Assembly: GCA_963837775.1 (NCBI GenBank)
Contig: CAWIOX010000004.1
Span: forward strand, 248,001-312,000
Length of the DNA stretch: 64,000 bases
Reading direction: 5' to 3'
Origin: CAWIOX01 sp963837775
Lineage (GTDB): Bacteria; Pseudomonadota; Gammaproteobacteria; Burkholderiales; Burkholderiaceae_D
Numbering within the stretch: position 1 is the stretch's first letter; each line of letters begins with the position of its first letter. Below are positions 46,264 to 55,825 of this stretch, one piece after another. The notes beneath the pieces are model-generated. The model was not told where the DNA came from, did not search any database, and saw only the letters and a program-made list of their open reading frames with translations. The position numbers were made by a program, and so were the translations under genes.

Positions 46264-47781
46264 CTAGTCGGCGCGCGCCAGATTCAGGTTCAGTTGTGAA
46301 CGCACTGCATCTTCAATGACCGGCTTCGGGTTTTTACGTGCGGTTTCAATGCGGTCCAGATAATCACGCGAGATATCGCCTGTCACATAAACACCGTCAA
46401 AACAGGAAGCCTCAAAGTTTTTCAGTGCTGGATTGACATCGGAAATCGAGCGTTTTAACGCGTCGATATCCTGATACACCAGTGCGTCGGCAGTAATCTC
46501 GCGGCATACTTCTTCAACGGAGCGACCGTAGGCGATCAATTCGTTGCGCGTCGGCATATCGATGCCGTATACGTTCGGGAATTTCACCGGTGGCGCTGCC
46601 GAGGCAAAAATCACGCGCTTGGCGCCGGAATCCCGTGCCATCTGCACGATTTCACGACTGGTCGTACCACGCACGATCGAATCATCAACCAGCAATACTG
46701 ATTTTCCCTTGAACTCGGAAGCCATTGCATTGAGCTTCTGACGTACCGATTTCTGGCGAATTGCCTGGCCAGGCATCAGAAAGGTACGACCGACGTAACG
46801 ATTTTTGATGAAACCTTCGCGATACTGGATATTGAGCTTCAATGCCAATTCCATCGCAGCAGGACGGGATGAATCAGGAATCGGCATCACGACATCGATA
46901 TCGCCTTGAGTAAACTGCTTCCTGACCTTGTCCGCCAGATACTCACCCATCTTCAAGCGCGCTGCATAGACCGAAGCACCATCAATGATGGAGTCAGGGC
47001 GTGCAAAATAAACGAATTCGAATGCACAGGGATTCAAGGATGGATTCTCAGCACATTGCTGACTTTCCATATTCCCATCCAGATCGATGAAAATGGCCTC
47101 GCCAGGCATTACATCACGCAAGAAACGGAAGCCCAGGCCTTCCAGAGCGACAGACTCGCTGGCAACCACATACTCCGTCCCTTTTGCTGTCTCATTGACA
47201 CCGATGCATAAAGGTCGGATGCCAAACGGGTCGCGGAAAGCCAGCAAACCATATCCGGCAATTTGCGCCACTACTGCATACGAGCCACGCACGCGCTTGT
47301 GCAAGACGGTAACCGCCTTGAACAGGGCTGCCGGATCCAGCGAGTAACCGAAGGTCGCCTCCTGAATTTCGTGCGCCAGCACATTCAACAACACTTCCGA
47401 GTCCGAATCGGTATTAATGTGACGACGATCGTTCTTGAACAATTCAATCTTGAGTTGTTCGCTGTTCGTCAGGTTGCCGTTATGCGCGAGGGTAATGCCG
47501 AACGGTGCATTTACGTAAAATGGTTGCGCCTCTTCTTCACTGGCAGAACCCGCGGTTGGATAACGAACCTGGCCGATCCCTGTATTGCCGAACAAAGAGC
47601 GCATGTTACGGGTACGGAATACATCACGCACCAAGCCATTGGCCTTGTGCATCGTGAAGCGATTACCGGAATTTGTTGCGATACCAGCTGCATCCTGACC
47701 TCGATGCTGCAACAACAGCAACGCATCATAAATCAACTGATTGGCGGGACTATGAGAAACAACACCAACAATGCCACACAT
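46264..47781 (-). CDS. purF: Amidophosphoribosyltransferase
   Basis: It catalyses the first committed step of purine synthesis, from PRPP and glutamine to phosphoribosylamine. The intact frame has 505 residues. The N-terminal nucleophile cysteine follows the initiator (MCGIVGVVSHSPANQLIYDA), then LLQHRGQDAAGIAT and the glutaminase GNLTNSEQL loop. The PRPP-binding motif is SVLLVDDSIVRGTTSREIVQ, and PTRNELIAYGRSVEEV is near the C-terminus. It lies 24 bases after cvpA, the usual partner order. Confidence 0.96.
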   Translation of the reverse strand: MCGIVGVVSHSPANQLIYDALLLLQHRGQDAAGIATNSGNRFTMHKANGLVRDVFRTRNMRSLFGNTGIGQVRYPTAGSASEEEAQPFYVNAPFGITLAHNGNLTNSEQLKIELFKNDRRHINTDSDSEVLLNVLAHEIQEATFGYSLDPAALFKAVTVLHKRVRGSYAVVAQIAGYGLLAFRDPFGIRPLCIGVNETAKGTEYVVASESVALEGLGFRFLRDVMPGEAIFIDLDGNMESQQCAENPSLNPCAFEFVYFARPDSIIDGASVYAARLKMGEYLADKVRKQFTQGDIDVVMPIPDSSRPAAMELALKLNIQYREGFIKNRYVGRTFLMPGQAIRQKSVRQKLNAMASEFKGKSVLLVDDSIVRGTTSREIVQMARDSGAKRVIFASAAPPVKFPNVYGIDMPTRNELIAYGRSVEEVCREITADALVYQDIDALKRSISDVNPALKNFEASCFDGVYVTGDISRDYLDRIETARKNPKPVIEDAVRSQLNLNLARAD

Positions 47782-47805
47782 GGTGGACTCCTAAACTGAA
47801 ATGAT

Positions 47806-48294
47806 TTAAAACTGTACATGCTGGGCAAAACTGCCCGGCAAAAAAGGTTTAACGGTTTGCGCAACAGTCTCTGCCAAAGGACTCAATAAAGCCTCTTTCC
47901 AGAATGTCTGCTGCGGAATCGCAGTCATGCCACTCAACAGCACCGCAGTCAACACGATAAGAAGGCCGCGTGCCAGACCAAACAAGCCACCAAGACCGCG
48001 ATCTACCAGATTCAATCCACTGGCTTTGATAACCGCACTTATCGCCATCGATAACAGTGCCATCAAGATTCTGGTGCCAATGAAAAGCATCACAAATGCT
48101 GCGATCAGGCGCAGCGAATAAGTCGGAATAACATCAGGCAACAGCTTGGCCAGAGTCTCACCGTAGGCATTTGCCACGATGAAAGCCGCAATCCAGCTTG
48201 CCAGCGAGAGTGCCTCCTTCACTAATCCGCGCAGAGTACTGATGACGATCGAACAAATCAATACGAAAAGTACAAGATAATCAAAAATCGTCAC
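47806..48294 (-). CDS. cvpA: CvpA-family membrane protein
   Basis: An intact membrane protein of 162 residues with four hydrophobic segments: TIFDYLVLFVLICSIVISTL, ALSLASWIAAFIVANAY, LIAAFVMLFIGTRILMALLS and LARGLLIVLTAVLLSGM. The start DYLVLF..RGLVKEALSLASWI is the CvpA signature. Named for colicin V production in E. coli, and usually directly upstream of purF as here; its molecular role is not settled. It follows the SPOR gene by about 30 bases. Confidence 0.9.
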   Translation of the reverse strand: MTIFDYLVLFVLICSIVISTLRGLVKEALSLASWIAAFIVANAYGETLAKLLPDVIPTYSLRLIAAFVMLFIGTRILMALLSMAISAVIKASGLNLVDRGLGGLFGLARGLLIVLTAVLLSGMTAIPQQTFWKEALLSPLAETVAQTVKPFLPGSFAQHVQF

Positions 48295-48325
48295 GTTTTT
48301 TCAGAAACTCCGTTTAACGCAGTGA

Positions 48326-49330
48326 TCAAACCGGCACCAAAGTGCCGTTGAGTCCCAACTTCCCCAACTTGGCACGCACTTTATCGGCCTCTTCTTTGCT
48401 TCCGAAAGGGCCAACCCGGATACGGATGCGCTCGCCTGACGCTGTTGCAATTTTCTGCGTGTACGATTTGATGCCCGCCTCTTTCAACTTGCCTTGCAAG
48501 TCATTTACCTTATCCTGGGTGGCGAGAGCTGCGACCTGAATCACAAACTTTGACGGTTGCTTCTCTGACGCAGCCACAGGTCCATCCCCCTCCAGAATCG
48601 CACGTGCCCGTGCCGCATCATCAATCTTCTTCAGCACCTTTGGCTCGGACTTTGGTTCGGTTTTATGCTCGATTTTAAGTTCGGTCTTGGCTTCAGATTT
48701 ATGCTCGATTTTGGACTCGGCTTTTGGTGCCACTGCCGGCTTCAATTCAGGCTTCGACCTCTCCTTATTATCGGCTTTTTCATGCAGCTGCATTTTGGTC
48801 GAATTTTCAGATTTGACCCCGCCATCAGTCTTTACCGCTGCAGAATCAGCATCGGCAAGCAATCCCTTGATAGGAATGGAAGTTTTCTCATTTTTTGCTT
48901 GAAGTTGCGGCGCAGCTTGAACTGCCGGCTCAATAATTTCCTCCTTCGAATCCAGACTAGCTGTTTCGGAAGAACTTATTGAGGACGAAGCAGTAACTGC
49001 ACTGGACTCGCCGGGTGCAGATGCAGCGGGGACATCCTTGGATGGAATCTGAATCGCGATGTCATTCGACAACGGCTTTTGCTCCGAATCCAATACCATT
49101 GGCAAACCGATAATCGCCGCCAGCACCAGCGCCACAGCACCGACCAGCCGTCGACGCGCACGCTTTTTTTCAGGCACCGCATTATCAACCGAATCGGCAT
49201 TCAAACTGCCCGGTTTGCGCTTGGCGCGAGCAGACAACTTGCTACCTGCCTCCTCAGCACGCGAATAGAACTCACCACTATCGGAAGTGGATTCTTGCTT
49301 GTTTTTACGAAGGAACGAGAACAAGCTCAT
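48326..49330 (-). CDS. SPOR-domain cell-division-associated protein
   Basis: A bitopic membrane protein of 334 residues. The cytoplasmic N-terminus is basic (RAKRKPGSLN, KKRARRRL), and the single helix is LVGAVALVLAAIIGLPMVLD. A long low-complexity periplasmic linker is rich in Lys, Glu, Ser and Ala, with short repeats of the form KSEAKTELKIEHKTEPKSEP. The C-terminal SPOR domain runs from KFVIQVAALATQDKVNDLQG to RIRVGPFGSKEEADKVRAKL. SPOR domains bind denuded peptidoglycan glycan at the septum. It lies between folC and cvpA, its usual neighbours in Burkholderiales. Confidence 0.9.
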   Translation of the reverse strand: MSLFSFLRKNKQESTSDSGEFYSRAEEAGSKLSARAKRKPGSLNADSVDNAVPEKKRARRRLVGAVALVLAAIIGLPMVLDSEQKPLSNDIAIQIPSKDVPAASAPGESSAVTASSSISSSETASLDSKEEIIEPAVQAAPQLQAKNEKTSIPIKGLLADADSAAVKTDGGVKSENSTKMQLHEKADNKERSKPELKPAVAPKAESKIEHKSEAKTELKIEHKTEPKSEPKVLKKIDDAARARAILEGDGPVAASEKQPSKFVIQVAALATQDKVNDLQGKLKEAGIKSYTQKIATASGERIRIRVGPFGSKEEADKVRAKLGKLGLNGTLVPV

Positions 49331-49351
49331 GGAATAAATAATGATTAATCA

Positions 49352-50656
49352 TCAGTGATGTTGTGACTTTCTAGCTTCCAGCACGCCAGCGACAGTCAGG
49401 AAGGACCCGAAAACCATAATTCTATCATTCTCACCCGCACGTTTTTGTGCGTTCGCAAAAGCGTCAGCGGGAGAACTGAAGGTTTGCACGGTACGTTCGG
49501 CGTTGGGACCGGGTTCGGACACAATGCCGGCCTCGGACAATTTCTCTTGCAGCATCATTGCCGATGCTGCTCGCGGCAAGGGCAGATCCGTAACGCACCA
49601 ATGATCAACACGGTCTTTCAGTTGTGCGATCACGCCGCTGATGTCCTTATCCTGCATCGCGCCAAACACTGCATACGTAAATCGATGAAAGCCCATATTG
49701 TCGAGGTTTTGCGCCAGAGTTGCTGCCGCATGCGGATTATGTGCGACATCAAGGATGACCGATGGACGACCGGGCAATACTTGAAACCGGCCAGGAAGAT
49801 CGACCATCGCGATGCCATTGCGCACTTCCTGCGCCCCCAAAGGCAAGCGATCACGCAAAATCTCCAGTGCTGCCAGTGCTGCTGACGCATTCAGCAGTTG
49901 GTTGGCGCCACGCAGACTCGGATAACCCAGTGAATTGCGTCTTTGCGAGCGCCCGCCAAAATTCCACTGCTGCTTGTCACCGGAATAATTGAAATCACGA
50001 CCGAACAGCCGCAAATCTGCGCCAATTGCCTCCGCATGATCAATCAGCGATTGCGGCGGCACAGGATCGCTGCAAATTGCCCCGCGCCCCGCCCGAAAAA
50101 TACCGGCTTTCTCGAAGCCGATTTTCTCACGCGTATCCCCGAGGTAATCCGTATGGTCGATATCGACGCTGGTCACAATCGCGACATCGGCATCCACCAC
50201 ATTGACGGCATCCAGACGGCCACCCAAACCCACCTCCAGAATGACCGCATCCAGCCCGGCTCCGGCAAATAACTTTAACGCGGCCAAGGTGGTGAACTCG
50301 AAATAAGACAGTGTAATTTCACCACGCACTGCCTCGACCATCTCAAATGCAGCAATCAATGCTGCATCGGACACCATGTTACCGCCCACCCTGACCCGTT
50401 CGTTAAATACCAATAAGTGCGGTGATGTATACAAGCCCACCTTGTATCCGCCTTGCAGCAATATGGATTCCAGCATCGCGCAGGTAGAACCTTTGCCATT
50501 CGTGCCGCCGACAATAATCACCGCCGCATCGAAACTGATGCCTAGGCGTGCATAGACCTGCTCTACGCGCTCCAGACCCATATCGATGGTATGCACATGC
50601 AAATGTTCGATGTAATTGAGCCAGTCCTGCAGATTTTTTTGTGTTTGAGTCGGCAT
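49352..50656 (-). CDS. folC: Bifunctional folylpolyglutamate/dihydrofolate synthase
   Basis: It adds glutamate to dihydropteroate and folates. The intact frame has 434 residues. The P-loop is IIVGGTNGKGSTCAMLESIL; TSPHLLVFNERVRVGG, LEVGLGGRLDAVNVVDADVA, SVDIDHTDYLGDTREKIGFE and the C-terminal domain motif VILDVAHNPHAAATLAQNL follow, all typical of Mur-ligase-like FolC. It is transcribed with SPOR, cvpA and purF downstream. A strong terminator follows accD upstream, so folC probably has its own promoter in the 226-bp gap. Confidence 0.95.
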   Translation of the reverse strand: MPTQTQKNLQDWLNYIEHLHVHTIDMGLERVEQVYARLGISFDAAVIIVGGTNGKGSTCAMLESILLQGGYKVGLYTSPHLLVFNERVRVGGNMVSDAALIAAFEMVEAVRGEITLSYFEFTTLAALKLFAGAGLDAVILEVGLGGRLDAVNVVDADVAIVTSVDIDHTDYLGDTREKIGFEKAGIFRAGRGAICSDPVPPQSLIDHAEAIGADLRLFGRDFNYSGDKQQWNFGGRSQRRNSLGYPSLRGANQLLNASAALAALEILRDRLPLGAQEVRNGIAMVDLPGRFQVLPGRPSVILDVAHNPHAAATLAQNLDNMGFHRFTYAVFGAMQDKDISGVIAQLKDRVDHWCVTDLPLPRAASAMMLQEKLSEAGIVSEPGPNAERTVQTFSSPADAFANAQKRAGENDRIMVFGSFLTVAGVLEARKSQHH

Positions 50657-50842
50657 GCCAGGCGTAGTGAATACGAGTTAAACAGTGATTGAATTATTCA
50701 TGGCGCCTCTGCAATCATTGCTTGCAGCCCTGATAGCGGGAAATGAACGCTTTGAATCTTGAAAAATTTCATAAGCACGGCTGTGCATGGATGATGACTC
50801 CGCTAAGCAAGTCGTCCAGAAACAGCAACCGCGCATTCCAAT

Positions 50843-50874
50843 AAAAAATCTGGCTACGTGTAGCCAGATTTTTT
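50843..50874. terminator. Bidirectional terminator between accD and folC
   Basis: AAAAAATCTGGCTAC and GTAGCCAGATTTTTT form a perfect 15-bp stem with a 2-base loop, 9 bases after the accD stop. T-runs are present on both strands. Confidence 0.92.
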
Positions 50875-50882
50875 ATGCAATA

Positions 50883-51758
50883 TCAGACCACTACCGCTTC
50901 GGCCGCCTGATTCTGCAGCAAGGCCAGCAATCGGGCAATTTCTTCACGCATCTTGCGTCGGTCGACGATCATGTCAATCGCCCCTTTTTTCAGCAAGAAC
51001 TCGGACCGCTGGAAGCCTTCAGGCAATTTCTCGCGCACGGTATTTTCAATCACGCGCGGTCCGGCAAAACCGATCAGGGCTTTCGGCTCCGCGATCACCA
51101 CATCGCCCATGAAGGCGAAGGATGCCGAAACTCCACCCATGGTGGGATCGGTCAGAACTGAAATGAACGGCAATTTTTTCTCAGACAGCTTGGTGAGCAT
51201 TGCTGTTGTTTTGGCCATTTGCATCAGGGACAACAAGCCCTCTTGCATACGGGCACCACCGGTGGCCGTAATGCAGATAAACGGCACTTTCTGCTCTAGC
51301 GCATTTTGCGCCCCACGCACGAAACGCTCGCCGACGACCGATCCCATCGAACCGCCCATGAACTCGAACTCGAAACAGGCAACGACGACTGGAACAGTCA
51401 TGATTGCGCCACCGAGGACGACCATTGCATCAGTCTCGCCGGTTACCTCAATGGCGGATTTCAGACGATCCGGGTACTTCTTGCTGTCCTTGAACTTCAA
51501 GGTATCAACCGGCAACGCCTCCTGCCCAATTTCATAGCGACCACCAGCATCGAGCAAGGCATCAAGCCGCTCGCGGGCGCCAATGCGCATATGGTGGCTA
51601 CACTTGGGGCACACATGGACATTGGATTCAAGATCCGAGCGATACAACACGGCCTCACAGGATGGGCATTTGACCCACAGGCCTTCCGGTACCGACTTGC
51701 GGGTAGCAGAATCAGAGCGCTGGATACGCGGGGGAAGTAGCTTTTCTAGCCAACTCAT
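50883..51758 (-). CDS. accD: Acetyl-CoA carboxylase carboxyltransferase subunit beta
   Basis: This subunit of acetyl-CoA carboxylase works with AccA to form malonyl-CoA for fatty acid synthesis. The intact frame has 291 residues. The N-terminal four-cysteine zinc ribbon is KCPSCEAVLYRS and VCPKCSHHMRIG. The crotonase-fold body has FMGGSMGSVVGERFVRG, ICITATGGARMQEGLLSLMQ, SVLTDPTMGGVSASFAFMGD and LIGFAGPRVIENTVREKLPE. It follows trpA by 52 bases, a linkage common in proteobacteria. Confidence 0.96.
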   Translation of the reverse strand: MSWLEKLLPPRIQRSDSATRKSVPEGLWVKCPSCEAVLYRSDLESNVHVCPKCSHHMRIGARERLDALLDAGGRYEIGQEALPVDTLKFKDSKKYPDRLKSAIEVTGETDAMVVLGGAIMTVPVVVACFEFEFMGGSMGSVVGERFVRGAQNALEQKVPFICITATGGARMQEGLLSLMQMAKTTAMLTKLSEKKLPFISVLTDPTMGGVSASFAFMGDVVIAEPKALIGFAGPRVIENTVREKLPEGFQRSEFLLKKGAIDMIVDRRKMREEIARLLALLQNQAAEAVVV

Positions 51759-51810
51759 AGTGAACTCCTCATTCGGACGCGACCACCAGGTCGCGTCAAT
51801 TTGTGCAATT

Positions 51811-52608
51811 TTACTCGTCTAATGCCTGACGCACACCGGAAATGAACGCTTGCACCGCATCTACACCCTGATCCAGGGGGGTATTCTCCAACTCCTGGAT
51901 AATCCGGCTACCGATAACGACCGCATCCGATACCGAGGCAATAGCCTTGGCAGTTGCAGCGTCGCGGATACCGAAACCGACGCCAACCGGCACCCGCACG
52001 TGTTTCTTGATGCGAGGAATCATGGCAGCAACAGCATCCAGATCCAGGGCACCTGAGCCGGTAACGCCTTTCAAGGACACGTAATATACATAACCACTGG
52101 CAATTTTTCCTACTTTTTCGATGCGCTCGTCAGTTGATGTCGGTGCCAGCAAGAAAATCGTATCCAAATCCTGTGATTTCATTGCCTCTACGAAATCTTC
52201 GCACTCTTCCGGCGGATAATCCACTACCAGCACACCGTCCACCCCAGCAGTCTTGGCAGCCTGGATGAATGCATCCTGACCCATGCGTTCAATCGGATTG
52301 GCGTAACCCATCAGGACCACAGGTGTCGCCTGATTGGTAGTACGGAACTCGGCAACAAAGCCCAGCACATCGCGCATGCCGACGCCTTTCAGCAGCGCCC
52401 TTTCCGAGGCACGCTGGATCACCGGGCCATCGGCCATCGGATCTGAAAAAGGAACACCCAGCTCAATAATGTCCGCACCACCGGCAACCAGCGCATGCAT
52501 CAGTGGCACAGTCAGCTCCGGGGACGGATCACCGGCAGTGATGAACGGAATAAGGCCTTTTTTATTTCTCGCAGCCAATACTGACAGCGTAGATTGAATT
52601 CTGGACAT
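51811..52608 (-). CDS. trpA: Tryptophan synthase alpha subunit
   Basis: It cleaves indole-3-glycerol phosphate to indole and glyceraldehyde-3-phosphate, passing indole to TrpB. The intact frame has 265 residues, start MSRIQSTLSVLAARNKKGLI at ATG 52608; a further upstream in-frame ATG at 52644 lacks family support. The catalytic glutamate is in GGADIIELGVPFSDPMADGP and the aspartate in GVDGVLVVDYPPEECEDF. GIRDAATAKAIASVSDAVVI closes the phosphate site. Confidence 0.96.
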   Translation of the reverse strand: MSRIQSTLSVLAARNKKGLIPFITAGDPSPELTVPLMHALVAGGADIIELGVPFSDPMADGPVIQRASERALLKGVGMRDVLGFVAEFRTTNQATPVVLMGYANPIERMGQDAFIQAAKTAGVDGVLVVDYPPEECEDFVEAMKSQDLDTIFLLAPTSTDERIEKVGKIASGYVYYVSLKGVTGSGALDLDAVAAMIPRIKKHVRVPVGVGFGIRDAATAKAIASVSDAVVIGSRIIQELENTPLDQGVDAVQAFISGVRQALDE

Positions 52609-52757
52609 GGTTGAACGCTCGATATAGTTGACATCATCCGGCAAGAATCAGGAGAAAATGTTGCCATAATTGACACACTTCCCATCCTGACTTAAGCCGA
52701 TCAATTTTGCTTGCACCAGCCAGCTAATCGGCTGACTGGTGCGGATTGTATTCGGGC

Positions 52758-53990
52758 TTAGTAGAAATTCCCCATACGTTCGGCAACCGTATGCATGTCC
52801 TTGTCGCCACGACCGGACAGATTCACCAGAATGGTCTTGTCTTTCGGCAGAGTCGCGGCAAGTTTGGCTGCATAGGCCAGCGCATGACTGGATTCAAGTG
52901 CCGGAATGATACCCTCGATGCGGCAACAGTCATGAAAAGCCTGCAGCGCCTCGTCGTCGGTAATGGTTACGTACTGTGCACGGCCGGAATCCTTGAGCCA
53001 TGCATGCTCGGGGCCGACGCCGGGATAATCGAGACCGGCCGACACCGAGTGGGTCTCGATGATCTGGCCATTCGCATCCTGCAGCAGGTAGGTGCGATTA
53101 CCATGCAATACGCCAGGCGTTCCCGCAGTCAGTGAAGCCGAATGCTTGCCGCTCTCCAGCCCCTCACCTGCCGCCTCAACTCCGATTAACTGCACATTTT
53201 TGTGATCGATATACGGGTAAAAAATTCCCATCGCATTCGATCCACCACCGATGCATGCCATCACATAATCCGGCTGGCGACCGGTCATTTCCGGCATTTG
53301 CGTCAGGCACTCCTCGCCGATGACCGATTGGAAATCGCGCACCATCATCGGATAAGGATGCGGACCGGCAACAGTACCGATGATGTAGAAAGTGTTCTCG
53401 ACATTGGTGACCCAGTCACGCATCGCCTCGTTCAATGCATCTTTCAGCGTCCTGGAACCGGACTCTACCGGCACCACTGTTGCACCCAGCAACTTCATCC
53501 GATACACGTTTTGCGCCTGGCGCTTGACGTCTTCCGCGCCCATGTAAATCACGCATTCAAGTCCGAAACGGGCGCAAATCGTGGCGGTGGCGACTCCATG
53601 CTGGCCGGCGCCGGTTTCTGCGATCACGCGTGGCTTGCCCATGCGCCTGGCAAGTAAAGCCTGGCCGATGACGTTGTTGATCTTGTGCGCGCCGGTGTGA
53701 TTCAGGTCTTCACGCTTGAAAAATATCTGCGCGCCGCCCTGCATTTCAGACCAGCGCTTGGCATGGTAAATCGGGCTGGGGCGACCAACAAAGTGTTTCA
53801 GTTCATAGCGAAATTCGGCCAGAAACTCTGGATCATTGCCGTAATGTGCATAGGCATCTTTCAATTCGGTCAGCGCATGCGTCAGCGTCTCGGAGACGAA
53901 AGTGCCGCCATAGGGGCCGAAATGCCCTCTTGCATCAGGAAAAGGATAATCGGCCGCATGGAAAATGGCCGTTGTGTCGTGTTCGCTCAT
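52758..53990 (-). CDS. trpB: Tryptophan synthase beta subunit
   Basis: This PLP enzyme condenses indole with serine to give tryptophan. The intact frame has 410 residues, start MSEHDTTAIFHAADYPFPDA at ATG 53990. The cofactor lysine is in REDLNHTGAHKINNVIGQAL. The catalytic glutamate lies in RVIAETGAGQHGVATATICA, the phosphate-binding loop is IGGGSNAMGIFYPYID, and the C-terminal motif is NLSGRGDKDMHTV. It starts 12 bases after trpF, so trpF and trpB are co-translated. Confidence 0.97.
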   Translation of the reverse strand: MSEHDTTAIFHAADYPFPDARGHFGPYGGTFVSETLTHALTELKDAYAHYGNDPEFLAEFRYELKHFVGRPSPIYHAKRWSEMQGGAQIFFKREDLNHTGAHKINNVIGQALLARRMGKPRVIAETGAGQHGVATATICARFGLECVIYMGAEDVKRQAQNVYRMKLLGATVVPVESGSRTLKDALNEAMRDWVTNVENTFYIIGTVAGPHPYPMMVRDFQSVIGEECLTQMPEMTGRQPDYVMACIGGGSNAMGIFYPYIDHKNVQLIGVEAAGEGLESGKHSASLTAGTPGVLHGNRTYLLQDANGQIIETHSVSAGLDYPGVGPEHAWLKDSGRAQYVTITDDEALQAFHDCCRIEGIIPALESSHALAYAAKLAATLPKDKTILVNLSGRGDKDMHTVAERMGNFY

Positions 53991-54002
53991 ATTTTTTCTC
54001 AA

Positions 54003-54659
54003 TTAATCTGGGGTGGCATCTGCCTGACGCACCGCACCAATGAAGGCACGGATCTTGTCGGCGTCCTTGATACCCTTGGACAGTTCTACGCCGCTGCTGA
54101 CGTCAACTGCGTAAGGGCGCACGCGCACAACCGCTTCAGTCGCGTTTTGTACGTTCAAGCCACCACTTAAAACGACCTGAGGCGCGAGTTCTTTTGGAAT
54201 GAGAGACCAATCAAATACCTTTCCACCACCACCGTAACCATCGACAAATGTATCGAGCAGCAATCCGCTGGCATCACAATAATCGTGTGCGTATTTTAAC
54301 AAATCCGCACCTGACATATCCGGACTCACGCGCAAGGCCCGGATAAATGGCCGATTTACCGCCTTTGCAATTGCAGCACAACATTCCGGCGTCTCGTCAC
54401 CATGAAATTGCAGTAGTGAAACGGGTGCCTGCGCAAGCACCTGCTGCACCTGCTGCAACGTCGCATTCACGAACAAACCAACCGTCGTGACAAACGGCGG
54501 AATCAGCGCCATCAGTCTGGCTGCGGCATCTGGCGCAATATAGCGCGGACTTTTTGCATAAAATACAAAACCGATCGCATCAGCACCTGCGTCAATTGCT
54601 GCCTTTACATCCTCATTGCGGGTAAGGCCGCAAATCTTGATTCTGGTACGATGATTCAT
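54003..54659 (-). CDS. trpF: Phosphoribosylanthranilate isomerase
   Basis: It catalyses the Amadori rearrangement of phosphoribosylanthranilate in tryptophan synthesis. The intact frame has 218 residues. The catalytic cysteine is in RIKICGLTRNEDVKAAIDAG, then DAIGFVFYAKSPRYI, LLQFHGDETPECC, the catalytic aspartate in GLLLDTFVDGYGGGGKVFDW and the phosphate-binding VVLSGGLNVQNATEAV. trpF, trpB and trpA are together here, without trpC, trpD or trpE in the window. Confidence 0.96.
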   Translation of the reverse strand: MNHRTRIKICGLTRNEDVKAAIDAGADAIGFVFYAKSPRYIAPDAAARLMALIPPFVTTVGLFVNATLQQVQQVLAQAPVSLLQFHGDETPECCAAIAKAVNRPFIRALRVSPDMSGADLLKYAHDYCDASGLLLDTFVDGYGGGGKVFDWSLIPKELAPQVVLSGGLNVQNATEAVVRVRPYAVDVSSGVELSKGIKDADKIRAFIGAVRQADATPD

Positions 54660-54713
54660 TGCAATTATCTATTCTCCGACTGTATTCCGGGCGCATGAAA
54701 GACGGAAACCATC

Positions 54714-54818
54714 CACACATACACCCCTATGTATTATTAATAGCCCAGACAAATCGTGCGGGAAAGGCATATTTTAGGCACATACCCCATAAAAATGTCA
54801 AAATAGGCAACCGTCAGA
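54714..54818 (+). repeat. Dispersed intergenic repeat, copy F
   Basis: CACATACACCCCTATGTATTA, AAATCGTGCGGGAAAGGC, CATACCCCATAAAAATG and AAAATAGGCAACCGTCAG. It fills the gap between truA and trpF and covers the truA stop codon (minus strand). It is the only copy in the right half of the window. Confidence 0.78.
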
Positions 54819-55611
54819 GCCAAGGCAATTCGACTGCCTCAGCCTGCGGCAAACCCCATTTTTGATCATAGTCGATTCTGGCCAAATACAAGCCATCCGG
54901 CATGAAAGTGGGTGCCGCATGTTTGCGATCACGCCCATCCAACACCTCTTTCAACCAAGGCGGCGCCTGCCTGCCGAGGCCGACATAAATTAACGAACCA
55001 ACAATATTACGCACCATATGGTGCAAGAACGCGCTGGCACGCAAGGTGAATACGATCATGTCACCGCGCCGCTCAACACGAATCTCATGCATCATCTTGA
55101 TTGGCGTTTTAGCCTGACACTCAGCCGCCCTGAACGCTGAAAAATCATGCATACCAACCAGCGCCTGCGCTGCACTGTGCATCAGTTCTGCATTCAGGCT
55201 GCGGAAAACCCAGCCAGCCTTTCCGGCCAGCAGAGGTGAGCGTACAGGATTGTTATACAACACGTACTGATAAGAACGGGCAGTGGCGCTAAATCGCGCA
55301 TGAAAATCATTTCCCTCTTCACCGGCAACCTCGCAAGCCCAGCGTACTGCAATTGACGGCGGTAAAAAAGCATTCACTCCGCGCACCCAGGAGCAAATAT
55401 CACGATTAAGTTCGGTATCAAAATGCACTACCTGTTCGACAGCATGAACGCCGGCATCGGTACGCCCCGCGCAAGTAGTCTGAATATTTATTAATGTGAA
55501 TTTCTTCAGGGCTGCTTCAAGCTTGTCTTGCACAGTGCAACCATTCGGCTGGGTTTGCCAGCCGAACCATGGCGCACCATCGTATTGAATACCCAGAGCA
55601 ATACGTTTCAA
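54814..55611 (-). CDS. truA: tRNA pseudouridine(38-40) synthase
   Basis: It modifies U38-U40 in the anticodon stem of many tRNAs. The intact frame has 265 residues. Opening MKRIALGIQYDGAPWFGWQT is the TruA N-terminal strand; the catalytic aspartate is in TTCAGRTDAGVHAVEQVVHF; FHARFSATARSYQYVLYN and SAFLHHMVRNIVGSLIYVGL follow. Its stop codon lies inside dispersed repeat copy F. truA between fimV and trpF is the usual order in this group. Confidence 0.96.
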   Translation of the reverse strand: MKRIALGIQYDGAPWFGWQTQPNGCTVQDKLEAALKKFTLINIQTTCAGRTDAGVHAVEQVVHFDTELNRDICSWVRGVNAFLPPSIAVRWACEVAGEEGNDFHARFSATARSYQYVLYNNPVRSPLLAGKAGWVFRSLNAELMHSAAQALVGMHDFSAFRAAECQAKTPIKMMHEIRVERRGDMIVFTLRASAFLHHMVRNIVGSLIYVGLGRQAPPWLKEVLDGRDRKHAAPTFMPDGLYLARIDYDQKWGLPQAEAVELPWL

Positions 55612-55825
55612 TTCAAGTCCAATATCAAAAAACTTACTTCAAAAAAAACAAACGGGCGTCAGCTCTACGCTGCGCCCATCCCTAAGAGGCGGCCCGGCTC
55701 ATGCACCTGAAGCAAAACCGGTTGGTTAACACATCGACCCAATTTTCAATTACACCGGAAAACTGGCAGATGCCTCACTGACAGCCAGATGCGCAGGCCA
55801 GACAGACAACTGGTGATAAGTGTGA

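Noticed and set aside
48665..48982. A Phe/Leu-rich plus-strand frame of 105 residues opposite the SPOR gene
   Set aside because: It is the complement of the Lys/Glu-rich linker of the SPOR protein, which yields Phe and Leu codons.
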